Position numbers and translations under genes: made by a program
Shown here: positions 56,626 through 64,000 of the stretch, piece by piece
Layout: each line of letters starts with the position of its first letter
How positions within the stretch are numbered: the first letter of the stretch is position 1
The notes under the pieces: model-generated
Told to the model about the DNA's origin: nothing
The model's input: only the letters and a program-made list of their open reading frames with translations
Database searches by the model: none
Assembly (NCBI GenBank): GCA_947473805.1
Contig: CANJGB010000013.1
Location: forward strand, 1 to 64,000
Direction of reading: 5' to 3'
Length of the DNA: 64,000 bases
DNA from: Alphaproteobacteria bacterium
GTDB taxonomy: Bacteria > Pseudomonadota > Alphaproteobacteria > Ferrovibrionales > Ferrovibrionaceae

Positions 56626-58043
56626 GGGCTCTTCCGCTCGACATCGGCACGCTGCACATCGTCGGCATCGGCGGCATCGGCATGAGCGGCATTGCCGAGG
56701 TGATGCACAATCTCGGCTACTCGGTGCAGGGCTCCGACCTCGCGTCCAACGCCAATGTGAAGCGCCTGCGCGACCTGGGCATCAAGGTGTTCGAAGGGCA
56801 GTCGGAAGAGAATGTCCGCGACGCCGAAGTGGTGGTCATCTCCTCTGCCGTGAAGGCGGATAATCCGGAAGTACGCGCCGCCCGCGCGCGTCTGATCCCC
56901 GTCGTGCGCCGCGCCGAGATGCTGGCCGAGCTGATGCGCCTGAAGTGGTGCGTCGCCGTTGCCGGCACCCACGGCAAGACCACGACGACTTCAATGGTCG
57001 CTGCCCTGTTCGAGGCCGCCGGCCTCGACCCCACGGTCATCAACGGCGGCATCATCAACGCCTGGGGCACCAATGCGCGCCTTGGTGCGGGCGACTGGAT
57101 GGTGGTCGAGGCTGACGAAAGCGACGGCACGTTCACCAAGCTGCCGTCGACTCTGGCCGTCGTCACCAATATCGACCCGGAGCATCTCGACTTCTACGGC
57201 ACGTTCGACAAGGTGCGCGAGGCCTTCAAGACCTTCGTCGAGGGCTTGCCGTTCTACGGTTTCGCCGCGCTCTGCATCGACCATCCGGAAGTGCAGGCTT
57301 TGATTGGCCGCATCATGGACCGCCGCATGGTCGCCTACGGGTTCAGCCCGCAGGCCGATGTGCGCGCGGTGAACCTGCGCGTCACGCCCGAGGGCCAGGT
57401 ATTCGACGTCGCGCTGACCGACCGCGCCTCCGGCACCCAGCGCACGATCGACAACCTCCTGCTGCCCATGCTGGGCCGGCACAATGTGCAGAATTCTCTG
57501 GCCGTCGTCGCCATCGCCCGCGAGATGGGCTTCGATGACGAAGTCCTGCGCAAGGCGCTGGGCGGTTTCCGCGGCGTGAAACGCCGCTTCACCAAGACCG
57601 GCGAGACTGGTGGCGTCACCGTGATCGATGACTACGGTCACCACCCGGTGGAGATCTCTGCCGTTCTTTCTGCCGCGCGTCAGGCCGTTCCGAACAACCG
57701 CGTCATTGCCGTGGTCCAGCCGCACCGCTTCACGCGCCTCCGCGATCTGTTCGAGGATTTCTGCTCCTGCTTCAACGAGGCCGACACGGTGATCGTCGCC
57801 GATGTCTATGCCGCCGGCGAACCGCCTATCGACGGTATCGACCGCGACGCGCTGGTGCAGGGCCTGCGCGAACGCGGCCACCGCCGCGTCCTGCCGCTGG
57901 AGTCGCCCGAGCAACTGCCCGCGCTGGTGCGCGGTGAAAGTGCGGCCGGCGACATGGTCGTTTGCCTTGGCGCCGGTTCGATCACCAACTGGGCCAATGC
58001 CCTGCCGGAAGACCTCCGGAAACTCGCGGGCGGGAGCCGATGA
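56622..58043 (+). CDS. murC: UDP-N-acetylmuramate:L-alanine ligase
   Basis: A 473-residue Mur ligase, the first of the stem-peptide ligases. Motifs: [17 protein letters not shown] (13-29), the ATP motif [66 protein letters not shown] and FRGVKRRF, then the [10 protein letters not shown] segment. The ATG overlaps the stop of murG, and its own stop overlaps murB. Confidence 0.98.
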   Translation: MRALPLDIGTLHIVGIGGIGMSGIAEVMHNLGYSVQGSDLASNANVKRLRDLGIKVFEGQSEENVRDAEVVVISSAVKADNPEVRAARARLIPVVRRAEMLAELMRLKWCVAVAGTHGKTTTTSMVAALFEAAGLDPTVINGGIINAWGTNARLGAGDWMVVEADESDGTFTKLPSTLAVVTNIDPEHLDFYGTFDKVREAFKTFVEGLPFYGFAALCIDHPEVQALIGRIMDRRMVAYGFSPQADVRAVNLRVTPEGQVFDVALTDRASGTQRTIDNLLLPMLGRHNVQNSLAVVAIAREMGFDDEVLRKALGGFRGVKRRFTKTGETGGVTVIDDYGHHPVEISAVLSAARQAVPNNRVIAVVQPHRFTRLRDLFEDFCSCFNEADTVIVADVYAAGEPPIDGIDRDALVQGLRERGHRRVLPLESPEQLPALVRGESAAGDMVVCLGAGSITNWANALPEDLRKLAGGSR

Positions 58044-58978
58044 GCGCGCACATGGCCATTCCCCGTCCGCCGCTCGTCGATCGCCTGCCGCCGGTTCGCG
58101 GCCGCTACAATGCGGGCGTTCGCCTGGCTGACCAGACCTGGTTCCGCGTCGGCGGCGCTGCCGAGGTGGTGTTCCGCCCGGCTGATCGCGACGACCTGGC
58201 GCAGTTCCTGAAGCGCAAGCCGAGCGACGTGCCAGTGACGGTGATTGGCGTTGGCTCGAACCTGCTGGTGCGTGACGGCGGCGTGCCCGGCGTGACCATC
58301 CGCCTCGGCCGCGACTTCGCCCTCGTCGAGGCTAAGGATGGCGTCATCGAGGCCGGTGCGGGCGCGCTGGATCTCAATGTGGCGCTGGCCGCACGCGATG
58401 CAGGGCTGGCCGGTCTCGAGTTTCTCCGCGGCATCCCCGGCACGGTCGGTGGTGGCCTGCGCATGAATGCCGGCGCCTATGGTCGCGAGTTCAAGGATGT
58501 TCTGGTCGAGGCCGAGGCCGTCGACAGCGCCGGTAATGTGCATCGCGTTGGCGTCGCCGGAATGGACCTGACCTATCGCCACAGCGGCGTGCCGGAAGAC
58601 TGGATTTTCACCTGCGCCTGGTTGCGCGGCACGCCCGACGATCCGGCCGCCATCCAGGCCCGCATGAACCAGGTCAGCGAAGCGCGCGAGGCCAGCCAGC
58701 CCGTCCGCAGCCGCACGGGCGGCTCGACTTTCGCGAATCCCGAGGGTGCCCGCGCTTGGGAGCTGATCGACCGCGCCGGCTGCCGTGGCCTGCGCATCGG
58801 TGGCGCCATGGTGAGCGAGCAGCACTGCAATTTCCTGATCAATACGGGAGACGCCACAGCTGCCGACCTCGAAACTCTCGGCGAAACCGTGCGTCGCCGC
58901 GTGAAGGAAACGTCCGGCGTCGAACTGCGTTGGGAAATCCGCCGCATTGGCCTCGCCGCCGCGGAGGCAGGCCAATGA
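58040..58978 (+). CDS. murB: UDP-N-acetylenolpyruvoylglucosamine reductase
   Basis: A 312-residue FAD enzyme (type II MurB without the extra loop) that reduces the enolpyruvyl group to give UDP-MurNAc. Motifs: [17 protein letters not shown] (FAD-binding), [41 protein letters not shown] and the catalytic [19 protein letters not shown]-terminal [13 protein letters not shown] is also conserved. Start at 58040 overlaps the murC stop. Confidence 0.97.
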   Translation: MSAHMAIPRPPLVDRLPPVRGRYNAGVRLADQTWFRVGGAAEVVFRPADRDDLAQFLKRKPSDVPVTVIGVGSNLLVRDGGVPGVTIRLGRDFALVEAKDGVIEAGAGALDLNVALAARDAGLAGLEFLRGIPGTVGGGLRMNAGAYGREFKDVLVEAEAVDSAGNVHRVGVAGMDLTYRHSGVPEDWIFTCAWLRGTPDDPAAIQARMNQVSEAREASQPVRSRTGGSTFANPEGARAWELIDRAGCRGLRIGGAMVSEQHCNFLINTGDATAADLETLGETVRRRVKETSGVELRWEIRRIGLAAAEAGQ

Positions 58979-59889
58979 CTGCCCATGTCGCCGTCCTGAT
59001 GGGAGGCTGGTCGTCGGAGCGCGAAGTGTCGCTCAGTTCCGGACGTGCGGTCGCCAAGGCGCTGCGCGACGAAGGCTATCGCGTTTCGGAAGTCGATGTA
59101 GGCCGTGACGTTGCCAGCGTGCTGGCGCAGCTAAAGCCCGATGTTGCTTTCAACGCCCTGCATGGCCCCTACGGCGAAGACGGCAAGATCCAGGGCCTGC
59201 TCGAGATCATGGGCATTCCGTATACCCATTCGGGTGTGCTGGCCTCGTCCATCGCCATCGACAAACCCAAGGCCAAGCACGTGTGGGCAGACCTTGGCCT
59301 GCCGCTGGCCGAAGGCAAGGTGGTTCGCCGCGCCACGCTCATCGCCGGCCCGGTTCTGCCGAAGCCCTATGTCATCAAGCCGCTGAACGAGGGTTCCTCG
59401 GTTGGCGTGCATATCGTGTTTGAGGGCGACAACTACCAGCCCGCCAACGATGCAGACTGGCATTTTGGCGACGAGGTCCTCGTCGAACGCTACATCCCTG
59501 GCCGCGAAGTGCAGGTGGCTGTGATGGGCGACGAGGTGCTGGGCGCCATCGAGATCAAGCCGCAGGGACGGTTCTACGACTACGAGGCCAAGTACACCGA
59601 CGGCAAGGCGCAGCACCTGATGCCGGCGCCGATCCATGCCAGCGCCTACGCGCAGGTGTGCGATCTGGCCCTGCAGGCCCACCGCGGCCTGGGTTGCCGC
59701 GGCGTCACACGTTCGGACTGGCGCTATGACGATACGGCCGGTGAGCCAGGCCGCTTCTACCTGCTGGAAATCAACACGCAGCCGGGCATGACGCCGCTGT
59801 CGCTGGTGCCGGAAATCGCCGCGCACAAGGGCATCGGCTTCAACCGCCTGGTTCGCTGGATGGTGGAGGATGCGGGATGCGATCGCTGA
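58975..59889 (+). CDS. ddl: D-alanine:D-alanine ligase
   Basis: A 304-residue ATP-grasp enzyme that joins two D-alanines for MurF. Motifs: [20 protein letters not shown] (7-26), [64 protein letters not shown] and the metal-binding [21 protein letters not shown]. It overlaps the murB stop upstream and the start of ftsQ by 13 bases. Confidence 0.97.
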   Translation: MTAHVAVLMGGWSSEREVSLSSGRAVAKALRDEGYRVSEVDVGRDVASVLAQLKPDVAFNALHGPYGEDGKIQGLLEIMGIPYTHSGVLASSIAIDKPKAKHVWADLGLPLAEGKVVRRATLIAGPVLPKPYVIKPLNEGSSVGVHIVFEGDNYQPANDADWHFGDEVLVERYIPGREVQVAVMGDEVLGAIEIKPQGRFYDYEAKYTDGKAQHLMPAPIHASAYAQVCDLALQAHRGLGCRGVTRSDWRYDDTAGEPGRFYLLEINTQPGMTPLSLVPEIAAHKGIGFNRLVRWMVEDAGCDR

Positions 59890-60776
59890 GGGTAAGCGTC
59901 GATGACCGTCCGACAATCTGCGCGCCGGCGCCGCAGCGGTCGACGCGTGTGACGCGCAAGCGCGCGTCGCAGCCACGCCGCACCCAGGCCAATGACCGCA
60001 TGCGGCTGATACGCGGCGGCATTGCCGCGCTGGGCGTCGCCGTCCTGGCGGCAGGCGGCTGGTGGTCGTGGCAGGCCGGCGTGTTCTCGGTCGTGGCCGA
60101 TACGACCCATGCCGTTACCAGTGCCGGCATGGTCCGGGCCGGACTGACGGTGCAGGACGTGGAATTGACCGGCCGCGAACATACGCCGGCCGACGCGGTT
60201 CTCGCGGCCAGCGGCCTGCATCGCGGTGATCCGATCCTGTTCGTCAACCTCGACGATGTGCGCGCCCGCATCCAGGGTCTGGGCTGGATCGAGTCCGCCT
60301 CGGTCGTGCGCCGGCTGCCCGATACCATCGCCATTTCCATCGTTGAGCGGGCGCCGTTTGCGCGCTGGCAGTTGAACGGCCGCACCGTGTTGATCGACCG
60401 CACGGGCGCCGTCCTCGAGCGCGATGATCCCGACGACTACCGCGACCTGAAGCGCGTGGTGGGTGAGGGGGCGGCGAAGCACGCGGCGGCGCTGTTCGGA
60501 CTTTTGGCGACCGAGCCCGCCCTGGCCGCGCGCGTGACCGACGCGGTGCGCGTGCGCAACCGCCGTTGGGACCTGGAGCTGGATAACGGGCTGACAGTGC
60601 GTCTGCCCGAGGACGGCATGGACACTGCCTGGGCCCGGCTGGCCGCGCTTGAGCGCGAGCAGAAGCTTCTCGGCCGCGACATTGCCACCATCGATTTTCG
60701 CCTGAGCGACAGGACGATTGTGCGCCTGACGCCCGAGGCCATGGCCGCGCGCAAGACGCCCGGCAAGAACACCTGA
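59877..60776 (+). CDS. ftsQ: Cell division protein FtsQ
   Basis: A 299-residue bitopic division protein. A basic cytoplasmic tail (residues 1-43) precedes one membrane helix (about 46-64). The POTRA domain follows (about 90-165: VQDVELTGREHTPADAVLAASGLHRGDPILFVNLDDVRARIQGLGWIESASVVRRLPDT), and then the FtsQ domain (APFARWQLNGRTVLIDRTG). It connects early and late divisome proteins with FtsL and FtsB. The ATG at 59877 lies within the end of ddl. Confidence 0.95.
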   Translation: MRSLRVSVDDRPTICAPAPQRSTRVTRKRASQPRRTQANDRMRLIRGGIAALGVAVLAAGGWWSWQAGVFSVVADTTHAVTSAGMVRAGLTVQDVELTGREHTPADAVLAASGLHRGDPILFVNLDDVRARIQGLGWIESASVVRRLPDTIAISIVERAPFARWQLNGRTVLIDRTGAVLERDDPDDYRDLKRVVGEGAAKHAAALFGLLATEPALAARVTDAVRVRNRRWDLELDNGLTVRLPEDGMDTAWARLAALEREQKLLGRDIATIDFRLSDRTIVRLTPEAMAARKTPGKNT

Positions 60777-60788
60777 CGGAGTGGGACC

Positions 60789-62033
60789 ATGTCGGTAGGA
60801 CGTAACGCGTTGATCGCCGGACTGGACATTGGCAGCACCAAGATCTGCTGCTTCATCGCACGCGCCGAGGAGCAGCACGCGCGGGTGATCGGCATCGGGT
60901 ACCAGGTGTCGCGCGGGATGCGCAACGGTACCGTGGTCGATATGGATGCCGCCGAGGGTTCGATCCGCGCCGCGGTCGAGGCGGCCGAGCGCATGGCCGG
61001 CGAAACCATCAAGGATGTATTTGTCTCGCTGAATGCCGGCAGTCCGGTTTCGCACCAGGTCAATGTCGAGGTCTCTATCGGCGGCCACGAGGTCGGCGAG
61101 TCCGACATCCGCCGCGTCCTGACCCAGGGGCGCAACCTGGAACAGCACACCGAAGGCGACCGCCAGGTGGTGCACTCGATCCCCGTCGGCTTCACCATCG
61201 ACGGCAGTCCCCGCCTGCGCGAGCCGCGCGGCCTGTATGCCGACAATCTGGGCGTGACGATGCACGTGGTCACCGCCCAGGTCGGCCCTGTGCGCAACGT
61301 CGCCACCTGCGTCGCCCGGGGTCATCTTGGCATCGCCGGCATGGCGGTGGGGCCGTTCGCCTCGGGGCTGGCGGCGCTGGTCGAAGACGAGATGGACCTC
61401 GGCGTGACCCTGGTCGATTGCGGCGGCGGCACCACCTCGATTGCGATCTTTTTCGAGGGCGCGCTGGTCTACACCGATTCCATCGCCATCGGCGGCGCCC
61501 ACGTCACCAATGACATCGCCCGCGGCCTGACCACGACGCTGGCCGATGCTGAGCGGCTGAAGACGCTCTATGGCACCTGCCTGCGCGGTCACAACGACGA
61601 CGATCCCATTGCGGTGCCGCAGGTCGGCGAGACCGAGGAGCACAGCCACAAGGAAGTGCCGCGCAGCTACCTGACCGGGATCATCACCCCGCGGGTCGAG
61701 GAAATCCTGGAACTGGTGCGCGAGCGCATTGCCCAGTCGGGTTTCGAGCGTATCGCCGGCCGCCGCGTGGTTCTCACCGGCGGCGCCAGCCAGTTGCAGG
61801 GCCTTCGCGAACTGGCCGCGCGGGTGCTGGACAAGCAGGTGCGCCTCGGCCGCCCCATCCGTGTGGCCGGCCTGGCGGAGGCGACCGGTGGTCCGGCCTT
61901 CTCGGCCTGCGCCGGTTTGCTGGCTTACGCGCTGAAGGATCGGGCCGAGGCACCGGCGCCGAACAGCGAGTCGGATCTGGCGGCCATGGGCCGCTTCTCC
62001 CGACTCGGAAAATGGATAAGGGCGAATTTCTGA
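60789..62033 (+). CDS. ftsA: Cell division protein FtsA
   Basis: A 414-residue actin-like ATPase that anchors FtsZ to the membrane. Motifs: IAGLDIGSTKICCFIA (phosphate 1), LVDCGGGTTSIAIFFEG (phosphate 2), VVLTGGASQLQGLRELAARVL (adenosine) and the 1C subdomain with SVSHQVNVEVSIGGHEV-like region. The final residues RLGKWIRANF form the amphipathic membrane-targeting helix. It starts 12 bp after ftsQ and precedes ftsZ by 111 bp. Confidence 0.97.
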   Translation: MSVGRNALIAGLDIGSTKICCFIARAEEQHARVIGIGYQVSRGMRNGTVVDMDAAEGSIRAAVEAAERMAGETIKDVFVSLNAGSPVSHQVNVEVSIGGHEVGESDIRRVLTQGRNLEQHTEGDRQVVHSIPVGFTIDGSPRLREPRGLYADNLGVTMHVVTAQVGPVRNVATCVARGHLGIAGMAVGPFASGLAALVEDEMDLGVTLVDCGGGTTSIAIFFEGALVYTDSIAIGGAHVTNDIARGLTTTLADAERLKTLYGTCLRGHNDDDPIAVPQVGETEEHSHKEVPRSYLTGIITPRVEEILELVRERIAQSGFERIAGRRVVLTGGASQLQGLRELAARVLDKQVRLGRPIRVAGLAEATGGPAFSACAGLLAYALKDRAEAPAPNSESDLAAMGRFSRLGKWIRANF

Positions 62034-62040
62034 GTACGGC

Positions 62041-62065
62041 GGAGACGAGGGTGCGGCGCGTCTCC
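62041..62065 (+). other. Stem-loop in the ftsA-ftsZ intergenic region
   Basis: GGAGACG and CGTCTCC form a perfect 7-bp stem around an 11-base loop, eight bases after the ftsA stop codon. No T-run follows, so it may attenuate read-through or mark the 3' end of the ftsA message while ftsZ uses its own promoter. Confidence 0.4.
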
Positions 62066-62110
62066 CACTAGAACAGCCGATTCCGCATCGCGACAAGACG
62101 ACTTGTGACT

Positions 62111-62124
62111 TTGTGATTACACAA
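62111..62124. promoter_or_regulatory. Small palindrome before ftsZ
   Basis: TTGTG-ATTA-CACAA is a 5-bp inverted repeat in the AT-richer part of the ftsZ leader, 20 bp before the start codon and after a tandem TTGTGA/TTTGTGA sequence. It could bind a regulator or overlap a promoter. A GATTC (GANTC methylation target) lies at 62079-62083. Confidence 0.3.
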
Positions 62125-62144
62125 CAGCTTACTGGAGGGCATCT

Positions 62145-63833
62145 ATGAGCATCAATCTTAGCGTTCCGAAGACTCGAGAGCTGAAGCCGCGCCTGATGGT
62201 GTTCGGCGTCGGTGGCGCCGGCTGCAACGCCGTCAACAACATGATTTCGTCCGAACTCGAAGGCGTTGAGTTCGTGGTTGCCAACACCGACGCGCAGGCG
62301 CTGAACAGCTCTCTGTGCGACCGGCGCATCCAGCTCGGCATCAACCTGACCGAAGGTCTCGGCGCGGGCATGAAGCCGGATATCGGCCGCGGTGCGGCCG
62401 AAGAGGCGATCGACCTCCTGGCCGAGCACCTCCAGGGCTCGCACATGGCCTTCATCGCCGCCGGCATGGGTGGCGGCACGGGCACCGGCGCGGCGCCGGT
62501 GATTGCACGCGCGGCCAAGGAGATGGGCATTCTCACGGTCGGCGTGGTCACCAAGCCGTTCCGGTTCGAGGGCAATGCGCGCATGCGTCTGGCGGAACAG
62601 GGCATCCGCGAGCTGCAGCAGTATGTCGATACCCTGATCATCATCCCGAACCAGAACCTGTTCGTGGTGGCGACCGAGAAGACGACCTTCGCGGACGCCT
62701 TCAAGATGGCCGACAACGTCCTGTACTCGGGCGTTCGTGGCATCACCGACCTGATTGTGAAGCCGGGCCTGATCAACCTCGACTTTGCCGACGTGAAGTC
62801 GGTGATGAGCGAGATGGGCAAGGCGATGATGGGCACCGGCGAGGCCGACGGTGACCGTCGCGCAATGGACGCTGCCGAACGCGCCATTGCCAACCCGCTG
62901 CTCGACGACGTGTCGATGAAGGGTGCGCGCGGCCTGCTGATCAACATCACCGGCGGCCCGGACCTGACCCTGCTCGAGGTCGACGAGGCGGCCAACCGCG
63001 TGGCCCAGGAGGTCGATCCGGAGGCGAACATCATCACCGGCGCGACCATTGACGAAAGCATGGCCGGCCGCATCCGCGTGTCGGTTGTCGCCACCGGCAT
63101 GGATCGCGAGGCCGCAGTCGAGCCGAAACCGAGCGAGACGGTCGTCAAGTTGCAGCCGCGCTCCAGCACGGTCCACATCTCGCGTCCGGCCTCTATGGGT
63201 TCGGGCGGTGGCGCTGCCGCGGCCGTGATGGCCACGGCCTCGCTCCGCGTCGAACCGATGGCGGCCCCGCAGCTTGCGCCGGTCGCCATGGCGCCGATGC
63301 CGGCCACGGTTGCCGAAGTGGTCGCCGCGCCGGTCGCGGCCGAGGTTGCTTCGCCAGTGGCGGAAGCGGCCCCGGTCGTCGAGGAAGCCCCCGAAGTGGC
63401 GATCCGCCCGGAGCGTATCGCCCCCCAGGGTGTGTCCGAGCCGTTTGCCGCTCCGAAGCCGCTGCCGATCCCCGGCCGTCAGCCGCTGATGAGCCGTGCC
63501 CCGGTTGCGGCCCGCGACCCGTTCCGCGAGGCGGACATGGTCAATGGCCCGAAGGCGACGGAAGAGAAGCGTAACAAGGTCGGCCTGCTCCAGCGGATCG
63601 CCAATATGAGCCGCCCGTCCACCCCGCCGGCAGCTCCCGCCGAGCGGATCGAGCCTGCGGCGCCCAAGGTGACGGCGACCCGTCCGGCCCCGGCTGCCCA
63701 GCCGGCACCCGCGCCGGTCGTGACTAAGGCGGGCGGTTTGCTGGGTGGATTGGAGCCGGCAGAGCGTCCGGCGCCCCCCGCCCAGGACGATCTCCTGGAC
63801 ATTCCGGCATTTCTTCGCCGGCAGGCCAACTAA
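62145..63833 (+). CDS. ftsZ: Cell division protein FtsZ
   Basis: A 562-residue tubulin-like GTPase that forms the division ring. The GTPase domain starts with [15 protein letters not shown] (20-34) and has the [11 protein letters not shown] loop (109-119); the [11 protein letters not shown] and GxxxD region follow. Residues about 320-545 are a long, disordered Ala/Pro/Val-rich linker, longer than in E. coli FtsZ (383 residues in total) but like other alphaproteobacteria. The C-terminal peptide [15 protein letters not shown] binds FtsA and other partners. GGAGGG lies five bases before the ATG. Confidence 0.98.
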   Translation: MSINLSVPKTRELKPRLMVFGVGGAGCNAVNNMISSELEGVEFVVANTDAQALNSSLCDRRIQLGINLTEGLGAGMKPDIGRGAAEEAIDLLAEHLQGSHMAFIAAGMGGGTGTGAAPVIARAAKEMGILTVGVVTKPFRFEGNARMRLAEQGIRELQQYVDTLIIIPNQNLFVVATEKTTFADAFKMADNVLYSGVRGITDLIVKPGLINLDFADVKSVMSEMGKAMMGTGEADGDRRAMDAAERAIANPLLDDVSMKGARGLLINITGGPDLTLLEVDEAANRVAQEVDPEANIITGATIDESMAGRIRVSVVATGMDREAAVEPKPSETVVKLQPRSSTVHISRPASMGSGGGAAAAVMATASLRVEPMAAPQLAPVAMAPMPATVAEVVAAPVAAEVASPVAEAAPVVEEAPEVAIRPERIAPQGVSEPFAAPKPLPIPGRQPLMSRAPVAARDPFREADMVNGPKATEEKRNKVGLLQRIANMSRPSTPPAAPAERIEPAAPKVTATRPAPAAQPAPAPVVTKAGGLLGGLEPAERPAPPAQDDLLDIPAFLRRQAN

Positions 63834-63846
63834 GGAGCAAAAAGCC

Positions 63847-63903
63847 GTGGCGAATCAGGAACTTGCCCTCCGCGCCGCGGTAACAGGTTGTAACACAGAG
63901 TGA
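63847..63903 (+). other. Very small open reading frame after ftsZ
   Basis: A GTG at 63847 with AGGAG nine bases upstream opens an 18-codon frame (VANQELALRAAVTGCNTE). The AGGAG overlaps the end of ftsZ. It could be a leader peptide for the next gene or a chance frame; there is no recognisable motif. Confidence 0.2.
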
Positions 63904-63910
63904 TTTGTTG

Positions 63911-63945
63911 GCTCCGGCACCCATTGCTACATAGGGTGCCGGAGC
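63911..63945 (+). terminator. Strong stem-loop after ftsZ
   Basis: GCTCCGGCACCC and GGGTGCCGGAGC are exact 12-bp complements around an 11-base loop, 77 bp after the ftsZ stop, followed by AAAATTTATT. It probably ends the dcw transcript, although the tail is mixed A/T rather than a pure T-run. Confidence 0.7.
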
Positions 63946-64000
63946 AAAATTTATTCAGCAGCGTTTTCCGCGGGTTACCCGCCAAGACGAAGCCGAGGGG

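Noticed and set aside
59757-63176. 1139-codon minus-strand frame opposite ddl, ftsQ, ftsA and ftsZ
   Set aside because: His/Arg/Asp-rich antisense composition typical of GC-rich shadow frames; the plus-strand genes are certain.

Overview
The window is a GC-rich stretch of an alphaproteobacterial chromosome, most likely from a Rhodospirillales-type lineage; the exact genus cannot be read from the sequence. The evidence is the gene set: a separate COQ9-family protein, a split PntAA/PntAB/PntB transhydrogenase next to a tiny aa3-type oxidase subunit IV, a TIGR02444 protein, several DUF465 (YdcH-like) small proteins, a regulator-methyltransferase/metF/split metH operon, and rnpB directly upstream of a complete dcw (division and cell wall) cluster.

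Layout. 1-1250: left edge with a possible insertion-sequence end, two small HTH-like genes (one truncated) and a tRNA-Gln(CUG). 1320-6930: a small hypothetical gene, an array of 21-bp repeats, a fused HyuA/HyuB oxoprolinase-type enzyme, a TerB/J-domain protein and a cell-wall amidase. 7000-10020: subunit IV of an aa3 oxidase and pntAA-pntAB-pntB. 10030-16180 (minus strand): SGNH hydrolase, SDR oxidoreductase, two tandem DHA2 exporters and a sensor kinase. 16350-18000: rpsU, def and a COQ9-family gene. 18000-20900: a small block with a TerC membrane protein, a zinc-ribbon protein, a YdcH-like protein and a divergent OxyR-like regulator. 20970-27600: purK/purE, a diguanylate cyclase, two more DUF465 genes, ubiX, other small genes and prfC. 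27790-35470: phoR-pstS-pstC-pstA-pstB-phoU-phoB, the complete phosphate-starvation system, with a clear Pho box in front of pstS. 35470-36965: mlaC and mlaA for outer-membrane lipid asymmetry. 37290-42930: ArsR-type regulator/methyltransferase, metF and metH in two pieces. 43130-44670: a trypsin-like protease and an OmpA-like lipoprotein. 44721-45112: RNase P RNA. 45462-63833: mraZ-rsmH-ftsL-ftsI-murE-murF-mraY-murD-ftsW-murG-murC-murB-ddl-ftsQ-ftsA-ftsZ, mostly with overlapping stop/start codons.

How the parts work together. The dcw genes make the lipid II precursor from UDP-MurNAc onward and build the divisome around FtsZ. The Pst/Pho genes form one sensing, transport and transcription circuit. 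The met genes regenerate methionine from homocysteine using methyl-THF and cobalamin. PurE/PurK act in purine synthesis, and UbiX and the COQ9 protein act in ubiquinone synthesis.

Most of the window is well-known housekeeping. The points that deserve a second look are the OxyR-like regulator that has lost the peroxidatic cysteine, next to an ATAG-N7-CTAT palindrome and the TerC module; a GAAC-N7-GAAC (alphaproteobacterial LexA-type) box and four phased MraZ-type repeats in front of mraZ; the 21-bp repeat array at 1756-1860; a duplicated cysteine-pair motif in the protease at 43129; and palindromes in front of the methionine operon. I did not find a convincing completely new multi-gene system.
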